Origin: Pseudoflavonifractor capillosus
Lineage (GTDB): Bacteria; Bacillota; Clostridia; Oscillospirales; Oscillospiraceae
Reading direction: 5' to 3'
Assembly: GCF_016899775.1 (NCBI RefSeq)
Contig: NZ_JACJJE010000003.1
Location: 1 to 64,000, forward strand
DNA: 64,000 nt
Shown: in pieces, positions 59,843 through 64,000 of the stretch
Layout: each line of letters opens with the position of its first letter
Position numbering within the stretch: position 1 is the stretch's first letter
Translations under genes and position numbers: made by a program
Notes under the pieces: generated by a model
Databases searched by the model: none
Seen by the model: only the letters and a program-made list of their open reading frames with translations
What the model was told of the DNA's origin: nothing

Positions 59843-62286
59843 GCAAATCCCATCCTTTCCAGATGAGATTTGACCTTTGCCTCGTACCGGTCTACTTCAT
59901 TCTCACATTCCTTCAGGGTATACTCATACCGCTCCACCAGCTGGGTCACACGGGCAGAAAGATGATGAGACACTGCCTCGTGAATGGCATCAATTTCACT
60001 GTAAATAGCAGCAAACCACTTTTCCTCCACCAGTAGATGACGAATTTCCTCCAGCGTAAGCTGGGGGTACTTTTTCTCCAGTTTGGTGTCCAGGTCTGCC
60101 TCGGCCTGCTTAATTGCCTTCTTGTAATTGCTTTCGGCATCCAACAGGGATATATACTCCTTCAATGCAGCCAATTCTTCCTTGGCAGTAGGATCTTTTT
60201 TGATTGCCTTGATCCGGGCACTGACAGTGGCTTTTTTCAGATCATCCAGCTGAGCAAACAGTCCGTCCTCACCGCCATTTTCTTCGGCCAGTTCTTCCAA
60301 CTTGGTGGACACCTCATCCAGTTGGCCCTGAAGGGTATCCAGCGCCTTGACATCCTCCTCAAAAAAGTGTACAGCAATCAAAGCCTTGGGGAGCAGCTTA
60401 CCCTCAAAGCCCTTGATCTTATCGGTCTTGACCTCGATGGTCTGGCCATTTTCTTTTTTCTTCTTGGTCACATACTCATAGGCAATTTCTCGCCCAGCCT
60501 CATAGCCGTCATAGCAGACCGCATACACATCGTCCTGCATGGTCTCCGCCCAGTACTCCATCAGCACTTCATAGACATCATATTTATCGAGAAGCGACAC
60601 CTGAGCAAAATCATCCAGAAGCTGCTCGGAAATTTTGGCAATCAGCTCTTTGGGGTGAATATCCCGACCGAGTTGCATCAAATCGTGGGTAACGGTCTCC
60701 TTCCATCGGGTATAGGCATCGTCCACCTGGTCGGCATGGCGGATAAACTCCGGGTGGGAGGTAATCGTGGAAACCGCTTCGTCCTTGCCCACCGCCGGAC
60801 GCAGATACCCCGGACGCAGCGGCTGGAACAGAATCTCTTTTAAAGAGGGGTACACCGCCCAATACTCCGCCATGCTGTCCACATCGGTTTCCGGAATGCC
60901 GCCGTTCAGGTGAGCATTGATGTCCTGTAAATCTTCCGGCTCACTGCTGTCAATATAGCGCGGGATATTCAGGTTGTACTCGTTGGTGACTTTGATCTCC
61001 TCGTTCGGAACAAACCGGGCATACTTGGGGTCCGATTCATCCATTGTAAGGAAGGTGGTCACGATCTTGTGAATATCCTGTTCCCGCAGGCGGTTCTTGT
61101 TGCCATCCTTTACATAGCCTTTGCTGGCGTCAATCATGAAAATGCCGGTACGATCAGCAGCATCCTCTTTGTCCAGCACCAGAATACAGGCAGGAATTCC
61201 TGTGCCAAAGAACAAGTTAGCAGGCAGACCAATAATGCCTTTGATATAACCCCGGTCAATGATCTTTTTGCGGATGTCAGCCTCGGCATTGCCACGGAAC
61301 AGCACACCATGAGGCAGAATGACTGCTGCCTTGCCGGTAGATTTCAAAGATTTCAGGACATGCAGCAGCCAAGCGTAGTCGCCGTTTTTCTCCGGCGGCA
61401 CGCCCAACACAGTCTCGCTGTATCTCCCATAAGAATCAGGGATCGTAATGCCATCCATCCAGGATTTATCCGAGAAGGGCGGATTAACTACGATGTAGTT
61501 GAAGGTTTTCAGCAGTTCAGGGTTGTTCTCATCTTTATACTGGGGTGCAGACAAGGTGCTTTTATTGCCGACAATGACGCCAGCGCCCTTGTTGTGTAGG
61601 ACCAGATTCATGCGGGCAAGACCGGCGGTGGAGTTGTCCTTTTCCTGTCCATAGATGGAGATCTCGCAGGGGGCCTCATCCGCCGCACGAATCAGCAGCG
61701 AACCGGAACCGCAAGCAGGATCGTAGACTGTCATGCTGGGATCGGTGGCTTTATCAATACCAATCACCTTTGCCATAATCCGAGAGACTTCGCCCGGTGT
61801 ATAGAACTGGCCCTTGCTCTTGCCGGAATCCTGGGCAAATTTCCGCATCAAAAATTCGTAGGCGTCGCCCAAAATGTCATCACCGCCAGCGCGGTTGTTG
61901 GTGAAGTCCAACTCCGGTTTCTGGAAAATTTCCACGAGACCAGAGAGCTTATCTACCGCTTCCTTGTCGGTGCCCAGTTCCTCGCTGTTGAAGTCGGCAA
62001 TGTCGATAATGCCTTTCAAGTCGTTGGCTTCTGCCAGCTTGCCAATGATGATATTGATGCCTTCACCAATGTTTTTCTTATATTTCAAGGCAATAACATC
62101 GTCAAAGCTGCCGCCTTCTGGCACTTCAATGTCCCAGTTATCACTGCTCTTGAAGCGGTCGGACACATACTTCACAAACAGCAGTGTCAGAATATAATCC
62201 TTATAACGGGCCGGTTCCACACCGCCCCGCAGTTTATCACACGCAGCCCATATCTGGCTGTAAATTTCGCTCTTTTTGATTGCCAT
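59836..62286 (-). CDS. hsdM: Type I restriction-modification methylase subunit
   Basis: An 816-residue N6-adenine methyltransferase. N-terminal HsdM helical domain, then the SAM site DPACGSGSLLI (about 186-196) and the catalytic VVNPPFSDKSW (about 262-272). After the methylase core (about 480) it has a long helical C-terminal extension, with a coiled-coil-like stretch near 640-800, making it longer than the 500-residue E. coli form; such long HsdM are common in Firmicutes. GGAGAGG lies before the ATG. First gene of the hsd operon. Confidence 0.95.
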   Translation of the reverse strand: MAIKKSEIYSQIWAACDKLRGGVEPARYKDYILTLLFVKYVSDRFKSSDNWDIEVPEGGSFDDVIALKYKKNIGEGINIIIGKLAEANDLKGIIDIADFNSEELGTDKEAVDKLSGLVEIFQKPELDFTNNRAGGDDILGDAYEFLMRKFAQDSGKSKGQFYTPGEVSRIMAKVIGIDKATDPSMTVYDPACGSGSLLIRAADEAPCEISIYGQEKDNSTAGLARMNLVLHNKGAGVIVGNKSTLSAPQYKDENNPELLKTFNYIVVNPPFSDKSWMDGITIPDSYGRYSETVLGVPPEKNGDYAWLLHVLKSLKSTGKAAVILPHGVLFRGNAEADIRKKIIDRGYIKGIIGLPANLFFGTGIPACILVLDKEDAADRTGIFMIDASKGYVKDGNKNRLREQDIHKIVTTFLTMDESDPKYARFVPNEEIKVTNEYNLNIPRYIDSSEPEDLQDINAHLNGGIPETDVDSMAEYWAVYPSLKEILFQPLRPGYLRPAVGKDEAVSTITSHPEFIRHADQVDDAYTRWKETVTHDLMQLGRDIHPKELIAKISEQLLDDFAQVSLLDKYDVYEVLMEYWAETMQDDVYAVCYDGYEAGREIAYEYVTKKKKENGQTIEVKTDKIKGFEGKLLPKALIAVHFFEEDVKALDTLQGQLDEVSTKLEELAEENGGEDGLFAQLDDLKKATVSARIKAIKKDPTAKEELAALKEYISLLDAESNYKKAIKQAEADLDTKLEKKYPQLTLEEIRHLLVEEKWFAAIYSEIDAIHEAVSHHLSARVTQLVERYEYTLKECENEVDRYEAKVKSHLERMGFAW

Positions 62287-62330
62287 CGGTACCTCTCCGT
62301 TCTCTTTTTAATTTCCTGTCAGGTTCCCAT

Positions 62331-63320
62331 TTACTCCTCTGGCGGAACGGGGATGTACACCATTTTCAGGGGGATCATTTTGCGGTATTTGACACTGAGC
62401 TGATCGTAATATTTCAAGACCAGATCCACAAGTTCTGTGCCGTTAATGCCGCGAATAATAGGGGTGTTATCCAGGTATTTCTGCGCATTTTTGGTATAGT
62501 TGGACAGTGTCACAAACAGGCCATAATCTCCTTCACGCATAGCACCTTTCAGAGACTGGATGGTAGTCTCTTTAATATCTCCATCTTGGCTTTTGACCTG
62601 GACAACAATGCGGGGCGGCAGTTCATCTTTATAGGCGGTAATGTCGATACCGCTGTCTCCACCATGCGGAGACAGGATCGTGCGATAGCCCATGGCCTGC
62701 AAAAGATTTGCGACAAACGGCTCTAGATCGTATCCTTTCAGATTTTTGCTCAGCTCTTTTAAGATAAAATCTCGGGTAGCCTCGATAATTTCATCCGCCG
62801 TTTGTGCCACTGTCTCATCGGTATCCGGCTCCAAAATATTGCCTTTGAAATCTTTATCCAGAGCCTTAAAATACTCATCCGCATAATTTTTCACCTGGAA
62901 AAAGCTCAGTGCCGAACCGACTTCATGCAGAGCCCCTTGCGAAAAAGCCGTACGAGGCAGATGTTTGAGCCACTTTACTTTCCGACGATTGTGATACTGT
63001 GCAGCTGTACTATCATAAAAATAGGCGCTCTCAACGATTCCAATATTGATTTTACGGTCGATCTTAGATGGGAACACGACATAATCGCCTTCTCGCACTT
63101 CATGAACAAACCGGTACAGCATTCCAGCACTTGTGGCAATCGAACCTTTTTTAGCGTCCGGATAGGTCGCAATATATTTTTCTTTGTAGGCATCACGAGA
63201 TGCACTTATGACCGACAAGTCGCCCATCTCTTCCCAGCCAATTGCAATTAGATTCTGATGCAAAAAAAGGGGATCGTCCATCGTATGAATTCCCCAAACT
63301 GTTTTGTTTGCTGCTGCCAT
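62331..63320 (-). CDS. Mrr-type restriction endonuclease
   Basis: A 329-residue protein. The N-terminal half (about 5-150) is the Mrr_N-like module seen in several modification-dependent nucleases (VWGIHTMDDPLFLHQNLIAI, YRFVHEVREGDYVVFPSKID). The C-terminal Mrr_cat domain has the PD-(D/E)XK residues in HGGDSGIDI (about 217-225) and VVQVKSQ (about 238-244). The ATG at 63320 puts the fold at the N-terminus; AGGAG lies 10 bp before it. It probably cuts modified or foreign DNA. The 44-bp gap to hsdM suggests shared transcription. Confidence 0.88.
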   Translation of the reverse strand: MAAANKTVWGIHTMDDPLFLHQNLIAIGWEEMGDLSVISASRDAYKEKYIATYPDAKKGSIATSAGMLYRFVHEVREGDYVVFPSKIDRKINIGIVESAYFYDSTAAQYHNRRKVKWLKHLPRTAFSQGALHEVGSALSFFQVKNYADEYFKALDKDFKGNILEPDTDETVAQTADEIIEATRDFILKELSKNLKGYDLEPFVANLLQAMGYRTILSPHGGDSGIDITAYKDELPPRIVVQVKSQDGDIKETTIQSLKGAMREGDYGLFVTLSNYTKNAQKYLDNTPIIRGINGTELVDLVLKYYDQLSVKYRKMIPLKMVYIPVPPEE

Positions 63321-63423
63321 CACAGCCACACTCCTATCCAATCTTTCGCAGCTTTTCAGCTGCAAAGGTCTTGTGTCCCGAAAGTTACCTTCAAATATCA
63401 AACCACTTTGTCAAAATTCATGC

Positions 63424-63633
63424 TTATTTTTCTTCCGGAACAAACTCCAGAATATCGTCCACGCCACACTCCATCACGCGACAAATCTTCTCGATGCTTT
63501 CGATGGAAACATACTCGTTGCGCTTTAGGCGGGTGATAATATTGGCACTAAAACCGGCCTTCTCTTTTAGCTGTGCATTGCTTATCTTTTTATCAATCAT
63601 CAGGTGGAATAAGCGGTCATAACAAATCGCCAT
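63424..63633 (-). CDS. Small XRE-family helix-turn-helix regulator
   Basis: A 69-residue Cro/CI-type DNA-binding protein, all HTH (KISNAQLKEKAGFSANIITR, then SIESIEKICRVMECGVDDIL). GGAGGG lies 7 bp before the ATG at 63633; the frame is open further but without start signals. It precedes the Mrr and hsd genes on the same strand and probably sets their expression. Confidence 0.9.
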   Translation of the reverse strand: MAICYDRLFHLMIDKKISNAQLKEKAGFSANIITRLKRNEYVSIESIEKICRVMECGVDDILEFVPEEK

Positions 63634-63698
63634 TTTAGTCCCTCCAAAGCAAGAAATGCTTGGATTTATTTTATCACACTTTCGTGAAAAACTCAACT

Positions 63699-64000
63699 TT
63701 ATGTCGAATCATTATGCTTTATCACTGTTATGAAAAGAGAGCCTTTCTTTACTCGCCTTTTTGCATACTCCACCAGCTCCCGTGCATTACTGGCAGGGTG
63801 CCACGCATAGGCAATGAGGTAGTCTACATGATCCACAACATAGCGGTTTGCTCTCACGATTGCGATCTTGCGCGGAACGCTTTCCATCCCCGGTGGATAG
63901 AATGTTCCGTCAAATCCATCGGGTGTTGGGATGGGCCGCTCTGCCGGATGATATGACAATAGCAAAGTGAGCTTCACTTCTGGGTAGAAACGCTTTGCTT
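63699..64000 (-). CDS. SLOG-family (DUF1273) protein, 5' end outside the window
   Basis: The C-terminal 100 residues of a SLOG/DUF1273 protein. The segment VKLTLLLSYHPAERPIPTPD and VDYLIAYAWHPASNARELVE are typical of the family, which is common in Firmicute mobile islands and related to nucleotide-sensing SLOG domains of defence systems. The frame stays open to base 64000 (upstream codons read AKRFYPE), so the start lies beyond the edge. Confidence 0.85.
   Translation of the reverse strand, partial: AKRFYPEVKLTLLLSYHPAERPIPTPDGFDGTFYPPGMESVPRKIAIVRANRYVVDHVDYLIAYAWHPASNARELVEYAKRRVKKGSLFITVIKHNDST

Noticed and set aside
52180-64000. Prophage or integrative element proper
   Set aside because: No integrase, capsid, relaxase or att repeat was seen; only restriction and accessory genes are visible within the window.

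Overview
The window is a GC-rich, low-repeat chromosomal segment of an anaerobic Gram-positive gut-type Firmicute. Gene content and codon use point to the Oscillospiraceae (Flavonifractor / Pseudoflavonifractor / Lawsonibacter-like), which is an inference. Supporting signs are a SAM-I riboswitch on metK, an [FeFe]-hydrogenase, an SLH-anchored GH18 protein, sigma-A type TTGACA/TATAAT promoters, AGGAGG ribosome sites and Firmicute-type GalT. No rRNA, tRNA, CRISPR array or prophage was found.

Layout. 0-7 kb: riboswitch-controlled metK, a MarR/YczE-type pair, a LysR regulator divergent from a zinc alcohol dehydrogenase, tcdA and a 33-residue membrane micropeptide. 7-11 kb: an [FeFe]-hydrogenase and an overlapping NuoF/GltD-type flavoprotein. 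11-19 kb: housekeeping genes (DUF3810, tmcAL, ackA, tsf, rpsB) and a secreted GH18-SLH protein. 19-24 kb: a FadR-type regulator and a three-gene FAD oxidoreductase operon (GlpA-like, GlpB-like, DUF1667) behind a perfect 35-bp operator-like palindrome, then yigZ. 24-27 kb: AbrB-type regulator, macrolide-type glycosyltransferase and diaminopropionate ammonia-lyase.

27-40 kb is a coherent galactose locus. It has a YesN/YesM two-component pair with its own sugar-binding lipoprotein, then an Mgl-type ABC importer, then galK-galE-galT (Leloir pathway). Two importer parts are built unusually. The binding protein MglB is a circular permutant: the segment that is N-terminal in ordinary galactose-binding proteins sits at its C-terminus. 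The permease MglC carries about 215 extra cytoplasmic, coiled-coil-forming residues before its first membrane helix.

40-52 kb: metallophosphoesterase, a cytosolic ParB-like/BMP fusion, LysR regulator, GT8 glycosyltransferase, and a TetR-controlled pair made of an MMPL/RND transporter and a 1292-residue GLUG/coiled-coil surface protein. From about 52.2 kb base composition falls and a defence island begins. It contains an unknown 188-residue protein, a type I restriction-modification operon (hsdM, hsdS, a nine-helix membrane protein of unknown function, hsdR, a SprT-like metallopeptidase), an Mrr-type endonuclease, a small XRE regulator and the 3' part of a SLOG (DUF1273) gene cut by the window edge.

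Scattered through the GC-rich part are small insertions that sit between duplicated terminator hairpins. Two are clear copies of one 220-bp element with inverted ends (7089-7309 and 24061-24280, opposite orientation), each flanked by a direct repeat of a 30-31 bp terminator hairpin. Two other loci (77-476 and the 3' end of ackA, 14823-15152) show the same architecture with different inserts.
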